This document shows positions 9,291 to 17,644 of a DNA stretch of 64,000 nucleotides, piece by piece. A program made the translations under genes and the position numbers. Each line of letters begins with the position of its first letter. Position 1 is the stretch's first letter. The notes beneath the pieces were generated by a model, which saw nothing but the letters and a program-made list of their open reading frames with translations, had not been told where the DNA came from and made no database searches. The DNA is from Pyrinomonadaceae bacterium MAG19_C2-C3 (GTDB lineage: Bacteria; Acidobacteriota; Blastocatellia; Pyrinomonadales; Pyrinomonadaceae): contig JANDLT010000005.1 in the NCBI GenBank assembly GCA_024330265.1, positions 60,251 to 124,250 on the forward strand, given 5' to 3'.

Positions 9291-9533
9291 TTAATTGCCG
9301 CCACCGCCAGCAATGATGTTGTCAACGAGTTCTTTATTGTGGCTGACCAAATCGACCTCTAGTTGCGACACGCTATTAATTGATTTTGAGCGGTATAGAA
9401 CAATCATTTCATCATAGTGCTTGGCATACCCTTCCTTGAATCTTCGTTCAGGGTTGCCGGTGATACCGATTTTGAAATAACGCGCCCTATCTCGTCGAGT
9501 GTGCGCGCTGAGACTTCTTAAAACATTAGATAC
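9291..9533 (-). pseudogene. Remnant of a GIY-YIG-like nuclease domain
   Basis: The gap 9,126-9,669 holds, besides the repeat array, an open minus-strand stretch of about 81 codons lacking a good start. It reads RYFKIGITGNPERRFKEGY, then HYDEMIVLYRS and NIIAGGGGN before a stop. The KIGIT-x-NPERR pattern resembles the central part of GIY-YIG-type nucleases. The N-terminal GIY part is missing or out of frame. I treat it as a decayed gene; the family call is tentative. Confidence 0.4.
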
Positions 9534-9669
9534 TTATTTCTTGATGTTTGCCCGTTACGAAGCTGTAAGTCACACGGTCTTCCGCCACGTTTCTCCTCTA
9601 ACTATTACTTGAAATATAATTTGTACATCAATCCTGCACGCCCGCATTGGTTCTTCACGCTACATAAAT

Positions 9670-10746
9670 TAGGACTTACGCATAAAGCTAAAAATGCTGA
9701 TAATTAGCGCATGGCTCAGAACACCCGACCCACGCGCTTAGATTACTGTCAGTATCTGGTGAGCAGCCAGATCAACTACACGTTGACGAACTTTGCGGAG
9801 CATTCGCGCAAGTTCAGTCACGACCAACTCAACCGGTTCTTGCGTGACGACAAACTCTCGCCACGCATGGTGTGGGAACAGACTAAAGAGCAACTTATCG
9901 CATCACCCACCGGCTTTCTCATCTTTGACGACACGGTTGCTGATAAGAATCATTCGCGCTCAATTGAAGTGGTGCGCCGACAATGGAGCGGCACAACCTC
10001 GTCGGTGATTCGCGGCATCGGCATCGTCAGTTGCATTTATGTCAATGCTGAACTCAACCGCTTCTGGCTCATTGACTATCGCATCTTTGCTCCCGATGAT
10101 GACGGCAAAACCAAACTTGACCATGCGCGCGAGATGTTCGATTTAGCGATGCACCACAAGCAGCTTGAGTTTCGCTGTGTGCTGATGGATACATGGTACG
10201 CAACCCGCCAATTCATGCTCCACATCGAGCGAAACGGCAAAATTTACTACTGCCCCCTCCAAGCTAATCGGCAGGTGGATGAAGGCGACGGCACTGTTGT
10301 TAAGTACCGGCGAGTGGACTCTCTGGCGTGGAGCAGTGAAGAAGAAAGAGCATGGCAAGAACCTCCACGTCAAAGACTTTCCGCGTGGGCATCGCCTCCA
10401 ACTGTTCCGGCTCGTGGTCTCAAAAGATCGCACGGATTATGTCGTCACCAACGATGTGACTCAAACTTCGACCGCCGACACACGAGAGGTGTGTGCCGTT
10501 CGTTGGAAGATTGAGCAGTTGCACAGAGAAGCCAAACAGGTCACAGGTCTTGAGGGTTGCCAATGTCGGGTCGGAAGAATCCAGCGTAATCACATTGCGT
10601 GTGCGATGCTGGTCTGGTGTCGGTTCAAAGAACTAGCTTACGAGACGGGTAGAACGGTCTATCAAATTAAGTTTGGTCAGTTATCTGATTACTTGATTGG
10701 GCAACTGAAATCCCCCTCCGTCAAAATGGCTTTTGCGTAAGCCCTA
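9670..10746 (+). mobile_element. IS701-like insertion sequence, first copy
   Basis: Imperfect terminal repeats TAGGACTTACGCATAAAGC at 9,670 and, on the minus strand from 10,746, TAGGGCTTACGCAAAAGCC. TAAAT directly flanks both ends (9,665-9,669 and 10,747-10,751) and is a candidate target duplication. A further 12-base direct repeat CACGCTACATAA lies at 9,656 and 10,756. The element carries one frameshifted transposase and sits inside the cargo of the Tn7-like element. Confidence 0.8.
9711..10740 (+). pseudogene. IS701/IS4-superfamily transposase, frameshifted
   Basis: DDE transposase split over two frames. The first part (from ATG 9,711) has GFLIFDDTVADKNHS with the first Asp, RQWSGTTSSVIRG, and CVLMDTWYAT with the second Asp. 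The reading shifts near 10,335-10,360, in the A/G-rich run gaagaagaaagag. The second frame continues KNLHVKDFPRGHRLQLFRLV and ends with VRWKIEQLHREAKQ, which holds the catalytic Glu, then RNHIACAMLVWCRFKELA. All catalytic residues remain, so one indel probably inactivated it. Programmed frameshifting is not typical of this family. Confidence 0.85.
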
Positions 10747-10839
10747 TAAATTATACACGCTACATAACTTATATAAGGAAAACAGTCAATACTTGGAGCG
10801 GCTCGTATAAAGATTGAAATTGCACGAAGGGATTAAGGA

Positions 10840-13128
10840 ATGCCAATCGAACAACTTATTCCATTAGCCGGTTCTGCAGGAGTGTGGGCGTGGTCAAAGT
10901 ACGGTGAAGACATCATCCAAAGTTTAGTAACAAAGCTCGGCTCCAAAGCACTTAACAAAACCACTGAGACAGCCAAAGCAGCATGGGAAAGGGTTGAGTG
11001 GCAATCAGCAGCTAATAAGTACCTTAGCAAGATTCAGAAGCTCTACGGGACAATCCGTGTACTTGGAATGCCAGAACCTATTTCATTAGAAGGCATCTTT
11101 ACTGACGTGCTCATTCTCGACCGACCAACCGCTTACCGCCGATACGACATCAAGGAGCTACACGAAGACCCAAGGCAACTTGAGCAGGATGCTGTCGCCC
11201 GCATGAGCGGATTGAGCTTGGTCAAGCAGTCAGTAAATGGAAAGTTGTTCATATTGGGCAAGCCCGGAGCGGGTAAAACGACTTTCCTAAAGTATATCGC
11301 GCTGCAAGCCACAGAGGGTAAGTTAGATAAGGTACCTATTTTCATTTCGCTCAAAGAGTGGGCGGACTCAGGACTTACCTTGAAGCCATTTATCGTTAAA
11401 CAGTTTGAAATATGTGACTTTCCTGACGCTCTGCCCTTTGTCGAGCGTATGTTGGACAAAGGCGATGCTGTGGTTTTGTTTGACGGCTTGGATGAAGTCA
11501 ATCAAGAAGAAGACCGTCGCAGCAAAACAATTACGGAAATACGAGACTTCAGCAACCAATATTACAAGGCGCAGTGTTTGATAACCTGTCGTATTGCGGC
11601 AACGGATTATACGTTTGAGCATTTTACCTATGTAGAATTGGCGGACTTCAACGACGAGCAAATTCGTACTTTTGCCTCTAAGTGGTTTAAGGATGACCCA
11701 TGGAAGTATGAAATGTTTGAAAAGGAGATTAGCAAACCCGAAAACAACAGATTATACGAGTTGGCGAGCGTACCGATTCTTCTGACCTTACTATGTCTCT
11801 CATTCGATGAAACTTTAGAGTTTCCTCAGCGGCGAGTTGAGGTGTATGAGGAGGCTGTGGATGCACTACTAAAGAAATGGGATGCGTCGCGAAGCATCAA
11901 GCGTGACGAGATTTATCGTGGGTTGACTCACAATAGAAAGCGGCAAATGCTTGCGCGCGTCGCTGCTATCACCTTTCAAGAGGACAAATACTTCGTGCCA
12001 CAGGGAGAATTGGCAAGGCACATCGTTAACTACTTGCGCCAATTGCCCAGTACTGAGTTAAGCGACGACATTGACGGTGAGGCAGTCCTAAAAGCAGTTG
12101 AAGCGCAACATGGAATCCTCTCGGAACGCGCTCATCGCATCTACTCATTTTCCCACCTAACATTTCAGGAGTATTTTGCTGCCAAACAAGTTGTTGATGA
12201 TGCCTCTGGTAACGCATTGCGTCGCCTGCTCAGTGCAGAGACATTGTTGTCCGACCGCTGGCGTGAAGTTATCTTGATGACAGCCAGCTTATTAGATAAT
12301 GCCGATGAGTTCTTTAGCCAGTTTCAGAACTCAATCATTGGACTGATGATAGATGATCCTCATGTAATTGAGCTATTCACTTGGGCTGACCGAAAAGCCC
12401 AAGCTGTTGGGACGCCTGAGGAGATTATTGAAGGACGGTTATACTACTTATCCCTCGCGTTGATTTTTGACACTGATCGCTCGCTGAACCGTGAGCGCGC
12501 TCGTTCTTGCCAACTTGCGTATGTTCACGCTGAGGAGCTTGGTCGCACAATAAAATCAGGAGTGGATTTATTCGACAATCGTCTGACGAGTCTTCCTCTC
12601 ACCATCAATCAACACCTAGCTGTTAATACCGCACTCGAATTAGATCGCGCCTTTGATCTTTCGGTTGCGCTTAAAAGGGTTGACCTTTCTTTAACGAACC
12701 CCCGGTTCGCGCTTGACTTGCAGTTAAGCAAATTACAATTTCTCGCCGATTTGCTTCGATACTCAGTAGAAGAAAACAGTAGGCGTGTCCTCACTCCCAA
12801 ATTCACGACTTACTTCATGGACATTCGAGAAGTACACCGATTCGACTTTGGGAGTAAATTAGAAGAAACACTAAAGCGATTTACTTCATCGGAGACAAAC
12901 ATAATGCGACCCGCATGGGCGAAATTTGTTGATGATTTGCGGGATGTCCTGAAGCAGGAAGGTATTGGCTACGAATGGAATTTGAAGAAGCATCAGATAG
13001 AAGTTATATCACGAGTGTTTCGAGCAAGCGGTTTAATGTATGACTGCCTACAATTGGCTGCGGTCACGAACCGCAAAGCCATAGCGGACGGTTTGCTGTT
13101 TCCACCTAAACTGTCTGCGTCGATATGA
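10840..13128 (+). CDS. NACHT-domain STAND NTPase
   Basis: 762 residues. N-terminal helical region of about 130 residues without a recognised effector domain, then NACHT: Walker A FILGKPGAGKTTFLKY (about 138-152), Walker B AVVLFDGLDEV (210-220), sensor-like QCLITCR, the arginine-rich helical part LASVPILLTLLC, and the winged-helix motif YSFSHLTFQEYFAA typical of bacterial NACHT proteins. The C-terminal 270 residues are helical and unrecognised and would be the sensor. Known bacterial NACHT proteins (bNACHT) protect against phage; this one is probably a defence cargo gene. It begins about 95 bases after the IS end. Confidence 0.85.
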   Translation: MPIEQLIPLAGSAGVWAWSKYGEDIIQSLVTKLGSKALNKTTETAKAAWERVEWQSAANKYLSKIQKLYGTIRVLGMPEPISLEGIFTDVLILDRPTAYRRYDIKELHEDPRQLEQDAVARMSGLSLVKQSVNGKLFILGKPGAGKTTFLKYIALQATEGKLDKVPIFISLKEWADSGLTLKPFIVKQFEICDFPDALPFVERMLDKGDAVVLFDGLDEVNQEEDRRSKTITEIRDFSNQYYKAQCLITCRIAATDYTFEHFTYVELADFNDEQIRTFASKWFKDDPWKYEMFEKEISKPENNRLYELASVPILLTLLCLSFDETLEFPQRRVEVYEEAVDALLKKWDASRSIKRDEIYRGLTHNRKRQMLARVAAITFQEDKYFVPQGELARHIVNYLRQLPSTELSDDIDGEAVLKAVEAQHGILSERAHRIYSFSHLTFQEYFAAKQVVDDASGNALRRLLSAETLLSDRWREVILMTASLLDNADEFFSQFQNSIIGLMIDDPHVIELFTWADRKAQAVGTPEEIIEGRLYYLSLALIFDTDRSLNRERARSCQLAYVHAEELGRTIKSGVDLFDNRLTSLPLTINQHLAVNTALELDRAFDLSVALKRVDLSLTNPRFALDLQLSKLQFLADLLRYSVEENSRRVLTPKFTTYFMDIREVHRFDFGSKLEETLKRFTSSETNIMRPAWAKFVDDLRDVLKQEGIGYEWNLKKHQIEVISRVFRASGLMYDCLQLAAVTNRKAIADGLLFPPKLSASI

Positions 13129-13157
13129 ATTGGCATTTCCGTAATCTGATTACAACT

Positions 13158-13232
13158 TTGCCCACAAAATGTTACCTGCTTTGCCTATGAACTCCCATCT
13201 GCCCACAAAGTCAATGAGTTGCCTACAAAGTA
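13158..13232 (+). repeat. TTGCCYAYAAAGT array, four copies
   Basis: In the 291-base gap between the convergent NACHT and protease genes: TTGCCCACAAAAT at 13,158, TTGCCTATGAACT at 13,181, CTGCCCACAAAGTC at 13,199 and TTGCCTACAAAGTAA at 13,219, all on the plus strand, spaced 23, 18 and 20 bases. The first copy, with preceding AAC, is the closest partner of the minus-strand copy ending at 15,636. Four closely spaced direct sites look like a TnsB-type end. Nothing else was recognised in the gap. Confidence 0.8.
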
Positions 13233-13419
13233 ATTCACCAGAGTAGCCCTGTACTTTACTCGCAAATGAACTCTGATATAGGCGGGGAGTATGTCACTTC
13301 GGTTCGTTGAACATATGACGCAATAGCGTCCGCATAGCTTGGTAGTAAATGCAAGTTACCGAGCAGCGGGCAGTTGACACTTCTCCCCGTGAGGAGCAAT
13401 CGAAAGCAAGAACGTGAGT

Positions 13420-14829
13420 CTAACGAGAACTCGCCGTATTCTCTTGCATCTGCGTGGTCGCCGCCTTGCCGGATGACGCACGCAAAGATTGTATGATCTC
13501 GGCGGAGAACTGCTTTAGCTGTTCCTCCAACTTAGGGATGAATAACTTACCGCCGGTCTCCTGTGTGAGGGTACGCAGGAATTGCTCGCTCGCCTTCATC
13601 CGCTCCTGCCACTTCTTCATCTCCGCAAGCATTCGCGTCGTGTCGGAATAGCTTTTCCAGTCAGGTGACTCCGGTGCAAACAGAACGCAAAACACCGGAA
13701 CCTTGCGCGTGCGCGCGAAGCCAAGTAGTTCATCCCATGAGTGCTCGCTCACGCCGTCCATGCCGTGCGTCAGTACGACGATGCCGCTCGACGCATCGAA
13801 AAGCGATGTCGGGTTAGCCGCTTTCACCAGCGAATAGTACACGGCGTCAATCACCGGAGTTGTCCATCCACGCCTGACGGCATCCGTCGTGCTTATGTTG
13901 TTGAGTAACGCTTGCCGGTCAGTCGTGAAGCGTTGGATGCGACGCTCCCCGCTTGCACGGAACGAAAGGACTTCGGCTCCTTCATCCGTCGTATTACGCT
14001 CAATGATGGAGGTTGCGACTTGCTTGAGAAGCGGCAGTTGTTCTTGGAGCGTGCTTGAGTTGTCGATGATGAGCGTATAACCGAGCGCGTTCGTGCGGCG
14101 TGCCGCGACCGGCGGGCTCGACGCCGTTGAGGATGACTTCGGCGCGGCGGCGAGGGCATCAGCGACCTTACCTTCCTTCACCCGCGCGCTCAGTTGAAGC
14201 AGATAGTATGTGGGAACGGCAAAGTTCAGGTTCTGACCTGATGTCACCGAACTGACGGTAACGCCGATCACACGCCCATACTCATCAACGACTGCGCCGC
14301 CCGAACTACCCTGCGAGATTGCCGCCGTGAATTGGATGCGCCCCGCCACGTAGCGCAAGGAACTGATGATGCCATCGGAGAACGTGCCGTCGAAGCCCTT
14401 CGGGTTCCCGGCAGCGTACACCTTGTCGCCGACCGAGAGGTTCTGCGTGTCGCTCAGAGGTAGTGCCGGGGCGTTCAATCCTTCTACCCTGAGCAGCGCG
14501 AGGTCATGTGCCGGGTCGAGATACTTGGCAACGACACGATGCTTCTCCTCCCGCTCAACGAGCGTGACATATCCTTCGCTACCACACTCGACCACATGCC
14601 TGTTGGTTGCGATAAGATTTCTGTCCACGAAGAACCCGCTACCGAACACGACCCTCCCGCGTTCACAGCCAGTCATCTCGACGCGCACGATGCTCGGCAA
14701 GATGCGTTTGGCAATCTGCGCGGCAGTAAGGGGCGTCGGACTGTGCTGAACCGGCTTTCGACGCTGTGCGGCGAACGGCGTCGCTACGACAACAACGATT
14801 AGCGTAAGACGAACGAGGTTGCTATACAC
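13420..14829 (-). CDS. Secreted trypsin-like serine protease fused to a VWA domain
   Basis: 469 residues. Signal peptide or anchor (LVRLTLIVVVVATPFAAQ), then an S1C-type protease: GSGFFVDRNLIATNRHVVE (His), DPAHDLALLRVEG (Asp) and ISQGSSGGAVVDEYGRVIG (nucleophile Ser). The second half is a von Willebrand A domain beginning YTLIIDNSSTLQ, whose MIDAS is DNSST, and containing TTPVIDAVYYSL and GIVVLTHGMDG. The complete catalytic triad argues that the protease is active. Export suggests it acts in the periplasm or outside, unlike intracellular defence proteases. It is divergent from the XRE gene at 15.1 kb. Confidence 0.85.
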   Translation of the reverse strand: MYSNLVRLTLIVVVVATPFAAQRRKPVQHSPTPLTAAQIAKRILPSIVRVEMTGCERGRVVFGSGFFVDRNLIATNRHVVECGSEGYVTLVEREEKHRVVAKYLDPAHDLALLRVEGLNAPALPLSDTQNLSVGDKVYAAGNPKGFDGTFSDGIISSLRYVAGRIQFTAAISQGSSGGAVVDEYGRVIGVTVSSVTSGQNLNFAVPTYYLLQLSARVKEGKVADALAAAPKSSSTASSPPVAARRTNALGYTLIIDNSSTLQEQLPLLKQVATSIIERNTTDEGAEVLSFRASGERRIQRFTTDRQALLNNISTTDAVRRGWTTPVIDAVYYSLVKAANPTSLFDASSGIVVLTHGMDGVSEHSWDELLGFARTRKVPVFCVLFAPESPDWKSYSDTTRMLAEMKKWQERMKASEQFLRTLTQETGGKLFIPKLEEQLKQFSAEIIQSLRASSGKAATTQMQENTASSR

Positions 14830-15059
14830 ATTTTCTCCCTAATGAAATGATGACGCCGCGCATATCCTCTGCTATCTTTGCGAACAATTCGATAACCACT
14901 CGGTAACTACCTTGAACCGTTTAGGCGCGGTTCGAGGTGGATTTTGACAAAACAGACAACAGAAATGTTCAGGCACAGGTACGCGGAGAGCGCGGTGTGA
15001 AGCGGGCTGTCGGAAGGACACAGAAGAGTCTTCCGGCAGATCCCGAACAGGACGGCACT

Positions 15060-15079
15060 TTACCCCTAATACGGGGTAA
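15060..15079. promoter_or_regulatory. Palindrome TTACCCC-N6-GGGGTAA upstream of XRE gene
   Basis: Perfect 7-base dyad with 6-base centre in the 292-base gap between the divergent protease and XRE genes, 42 bases before the XRE start. The position and symmetry fit an operator for self-regulation by the HTH protein. A second imperfect hairpin (15,007-15,016 with 15,030-15,039) lies just upstream. Nothing else is recognised in 14,830-15,121. Confidence 0.5.
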
Positions 15080-15121
15080 GGTCAACGGCAAGCGATGTAA
15101 TTCATCAGGAGGATCCTTCTG

Positions 15122-15439
15122 ATGGGACGCGCACCCAGACCCGTGCCGATAAAACTTTCCACGAAGCTACGCGCGATACGACTTTCACTCGATTTCACGC
15201 AGGCACAGATGTTCGACCGACTCGGCGAAACTCGCACGCGACTCTACGTCGGGCACATCGGCGAGTACGAGACGGGAGTGCGCGAGCCACCGTTGCGCGT
15301 AATTTTACAATATGCGCGTGTCGCCGGTGTGCCTATGGAGGCATTAGTTGACGACGATCTCGACCTGCCGAAACATTTGCCGAGTGCGCCCGATCACGAG
15401 TGGATTATGCGGCGTGTTCGAGTTAAACGGCGAGTATGA
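15122..15439 (+). CDS. XRE-type helix-turn-helix protein
   Basis: 105 residues. A single HTH_3-like domain occupies about residues 10-75: LRAIRLSLDFTQAQMFDRLG, then GHIGEYETGVREPPLRVILQ and YARVAGVPMEALVDDDL. A strong Shine-Dalgarno AGGAGG lies 8-9 bases before the ATG. A basic tail (RRVRVKRRV) ends it. It is probably a repressor of itself and of the divergent protease gene, given the dyad upstream. The following 392-base gap (15,440-15,831) contains no gene but holds repeat and dyad structures listed separately. Confidence 0.8.
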   Translation: MGRAPRPVPIKLSTKLRAIRLSLDFTQAQMFDRLGETRTRLYVGHIGEYETGVREPPLRVILQYARVAGVPMEALVDDDLDLPKHLPSAPDHEWIMRRVRVKRRV

Positions 15440-15556
15440 ACACTGTTCTTTGCAACCAACACACGTACATCATGGTACGTGTGCGTTGATGTGCAAGGTT
15501 TTGTGTCACAACATCTGCGTCTTAGTTAGTTCGGTGTACAAGTTGAAGATAGAACC

Positions 15557-15636
15557 GACCTTGTGGGCAGGTTGGGTTTAATAGGTAGAACTCATGTTTC
15601 CTATAAAGTAGTCTGACTTTTAGACTTTATGGGCAA
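15557..15636 (-). repeat. TTGCCYAYAAAGT array in inverted orientation
   Basis: Minus-strand copies: TTGCCCATAAAGTC (15,636 down to 15,623) and CTGCCCACAAGGTC (15,570 down to 15,557), with a degenerate copy near 15,588. A copy in plus orientation, TTCCTATAAAGTAG, lies between them at 15,598. Main orientation is opposite to the arrays at 9,160 and 13,158, as expected for the other end of an element. Confidence 0.7.
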
Positions 15637-15646
15637 ATTTACTATT

Positions 15647-15680
15647 CGTAGATATTATATCTGTAATTAGTATATCTACG
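15647..15680. promoter_or_regulatory. A+T-rich dyad CGTAGATAT-N16-ATATCTACG
   Basis: Perfect 9-base inverted repeat directly outside the last TTGCC copy and about 150 bases before the exonuclease start. It may be an operator or a weak terminator (TTAGTTTTT follows). Role unknown. Confidence 0.4.
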
Positions 15681-16213
15681 TATTAGTTTTTGCTTCACTT
15701 CGCGCCTGCGAATGTGGTATAAACCACTTCCTTGTTGTTGCACACGCAAAACGCTGTTTTATTAACGGTACGGACTTAAATTATAAGGCTTTAGTTAAAC
15801 GCTGTTTTGAGAAGAGCGGGAGAAACCCTCTGTGAAACGTATCTTTTTCGATGTCGAGAGTTTGCCACCCGAAGCCGCGTCGCCTTTTAACGTCGCGCTC
15901 AATCCCGCGATTGTTAGGCGGTTGTGCCATGACAAGCGGAAACAGAGGGAAAGTTCGTCAACCGAAAGCGCAGATACCGTCTCTCCTCACGCGCGTATCT
16001 GCGACGAAGAATGGCGCGAGTTGGCTTTGCACGCCGAATACGGGCGCGTGTTGTGCATCGGCATCATCATTGAAACAGACGGCACGCCCTCCCGTTACGG
16101 CGTGTTGGGTTTTGACAGTGAAAGCGCGAGTTTGCACACCAATGAAAGGCGCACGCTTCGTCAGTTCTGGAAACTACTTGAAAACTTCAATCCGCCGCGT
16201 GACTTAATCATTG

Positions 16214-17257
16214 TAGGAGTTACGCAGTTGAAGTAAGAGAGTAAAGCGGATTTGCCAAGTAATTTTTGACTGCCTCCCGGATGATCGCATGTTTTGCCTC
16301 GAACCAACTGATACCTCTCCTGTAGCAATGACACTCCAAGCGCAAGAAGGCACGCAACGCCAACCCGATGTGATTACGTTGTGCGCGGGCAGCGCGCACC
16401 TGCGCTCTTTCCACGCCGCAAAACTGCTTGATGCCGCGATGATATTGTTCAATCATCCACGCGAAGCCCGCGAATTTAATGCGCGTCCATTCGCTCATCG
16501 CCACATCGTTGGTTGCCCACCACTCAATGTCACCGTCTGTGGCGACTATCTTGAAGAGGCAAATCAGCCCGTAGCCTTTCAGCTGCACGACGCACCCGCG
16601 CGCATCCGTCGCAATGCTCGAAACGGCGCGCAAGCCCGTGTTGTCCGGGTTGACGAGGCGGTTACTTTTCAAGCGTGTCAGCCACCGCCAGCCGAAATCC
16701 TTGAGTGTTTTCAAGTTTTCAAGGCTCGCGTACCACCCATCAAACACCACGCACGCCGGAGTAAAGCCGCGCTCCCGCGCCGCCTTTACCAGCACTTGGA
16801 AGTGGTCGTTCTTGGTCAAAGAATCCTTGGCTTTGTCAAAGAGTCGGTAGTCAACCGGGATATGTCTATCACCATCCGTCCACAACGAGGTGATAAGGTT
16901 GATACCCGAAACGACGGCATGGTGCTTGCCCGACCAGTGCCGAGCCACCAAGTCAATCTTGTTGGCAAAGGGTTTATCCAACGTCGAATCGTCAATGACA
17001 AGGATGCCTGCGGCGAGTTCGACTTGGGTGCGGGCTTCTTCCCAGAGCGTCGCGGCATCGGGTTCGAGCCGATGAAGCAAGCGCGTAAAGGCATCGTGGG
17101 CGGGCGGCGACTCAGTGTCAGGCGCAACCCGTGCCGCTTCGACACCGGAGCATGTGCGCGGCGTCGCAATCAAAAAGTTGATGTATTCTTCGTCAGTGAC
17201 TTTTGGTGGATTCATTCAGCTTTTTTACACTATCGCAGTTCAACTGCGTAACTCCTA
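16214..17257 (-). mobile_element. Intact IS701-like insertion sequence, second copy, with CATTG target duplication
   Basis: Terminal inverted repeats TAGGAGTTACGCAGTTGAA at both ends (16,214 rightward; 17,257 leftward). CATTG flanks on both sides (16,209-16,213 and 17,258-17,262). Length 1,044 bases with one full-length transposase. It differs in sequence from the IS at 9.7 kb. Perfect duplication and intact gene indicate a recent insertion. Confidence 0.95.
16220..17215 (-). CDS. IS701-family transposase
   Basis: 331 residues, DDE type. AAGILVIDDSTLDKPFA contains the first Asp, RHWSGKHHAVVSGINLI is the family signature, ACVVFDGWYASLENL the second Asp, and FAGFAWMIEQYHRGIKQFCG the catalytic Glu region, followed by RNHIGLALRAFLRLE. 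The frame is open throughout and fills the element. The start ATG at 17,215 lies about 40 bases inside the right end. A long open frame on the opposite strand is only a shadow. Confidence 0.95.
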   Translation of the reverse strand: MNPPKVTDEEYINFLIATPRTCSGVEAARVAPDTESPPAHDAFTRLLHRLEPDAATLWEEARTQVELAAGILVIDDSTLDKPFANKIDLVARHWSGKHHAVVSGINLITSLWTDGDRHIPVDYRLFDKAKDSLTKNDHFQVLVKAARERGFTPACVVFDGWYASLENLKTLKDFGWRWLTRLKSNRLVNPDNTGLRAVSSIATDARGCVVQLKGYGLICLFKIVATDGDIEWWATNDVAMSEWTRIKFAGFAWMIEQYHRGIKQFCGVERAQVRAARAQRNHIGLALRAFLRLECHCYRRGISWFEAKHAIIREAVKNYLANPLYSLTSTA

Positions 17258-17644
17258 CATTGGTCATAACGTGATGGATTTTGATTTACCGTTTATCTAC
17301 AATCGAAGTCGGATAAATCGCGTGCGTCCGAGCGTGCGGCTTAGTTTCGCGCGTTACCGAAGTCAACCCATCTACGACACGATGCGCGAGTGGGCAAATT
17401 GGAATCCGCGCACACCTGCCCTTTCTCTCTCACATCTCGCGGAAATTCTACGACTCGAAGTCAACAAAACTGAAGGTATGAACGGCGGGGATGTGTTCGA
17501 TGCCTATAACGATAGGCGACATCAGGCGATTGCCGATTACTGTTTACAAGATGTAGTAGTCACTCGCGCTACTTACTACCGGCTAACGCAACCCGACGTT
17601 GACCCACCAACACTCCCCTAAAACAACCGAAAGGAAAACCAGTC

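Larger units (their letters stand above)
9160..15636. mobile_element. Possible nested element bounded by TTGCCYAYAAAGT arrays
   Basis: Plus-strand copies of the repeat begin at 9,160 and minus-strand copies end at 15,636, giving inverted orientation at the two boundaries, as expected for TnsB-type ends. ATTTA occurs at 9,150-9,154 and 15,637-15,641, a candidate 5-base duplication in A+T-rich sequence. The interval separates tnsB from the exonuclease-tnsC-tniQ block and holds NACHT, trypsin-VWA and XRE genes but no transposase of this kind, so it would be non-autonomous. A further array at 13,158 allows an alternative unit of about 2.5 kb. Boundaries are uncertain. Confidence 0.4.
15832..17621 (+). 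pseudogene. DNA polymerase B-like 3'-5' exonuclease, split by an IS
   Basis: The two halves, 15,832-16,213 and 17,263-17,621, join in frame when the IS and one CATTG duplication are removed, giving 246 residues. Exo I is RIFFDVESLP (Asp and Glu). Exo II, re-formed across the junction, reads IIGHNVMDFDLPFI. Exo III is ADYCLQDVVVT (Tyr-x3-Asp). This matches the predicted PolB-like exonuclease family (DNA_pol_B_exo2). The IS sits exactly in Exo II, so the gene is dead here but was intact until recently. It starts with GTG and lies upstream of the small ORF and tnsC on the same strand. Confidence 0.9.

Noticed and set aside
9711..10740. Programmed frameshift in the first IS
   Set aside because: The second IS of the same family encodes its transposase in one frame, and the shift point lacks a typical slippery heptamer plus structure; a simple indel is more likely.
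14937..15122. 61-codon open frame before the XRE gene
   Set aside because: It overlaps a hairpin and an operator-like dyad and shows no protein-like pattern.
16289..17251. Long plus-strand open frame of about 320 codons
   Set aside because: It lies antisense to the intact IS transposase, whose catalytic motifs are clear; the plus-strand reading shows no family features.
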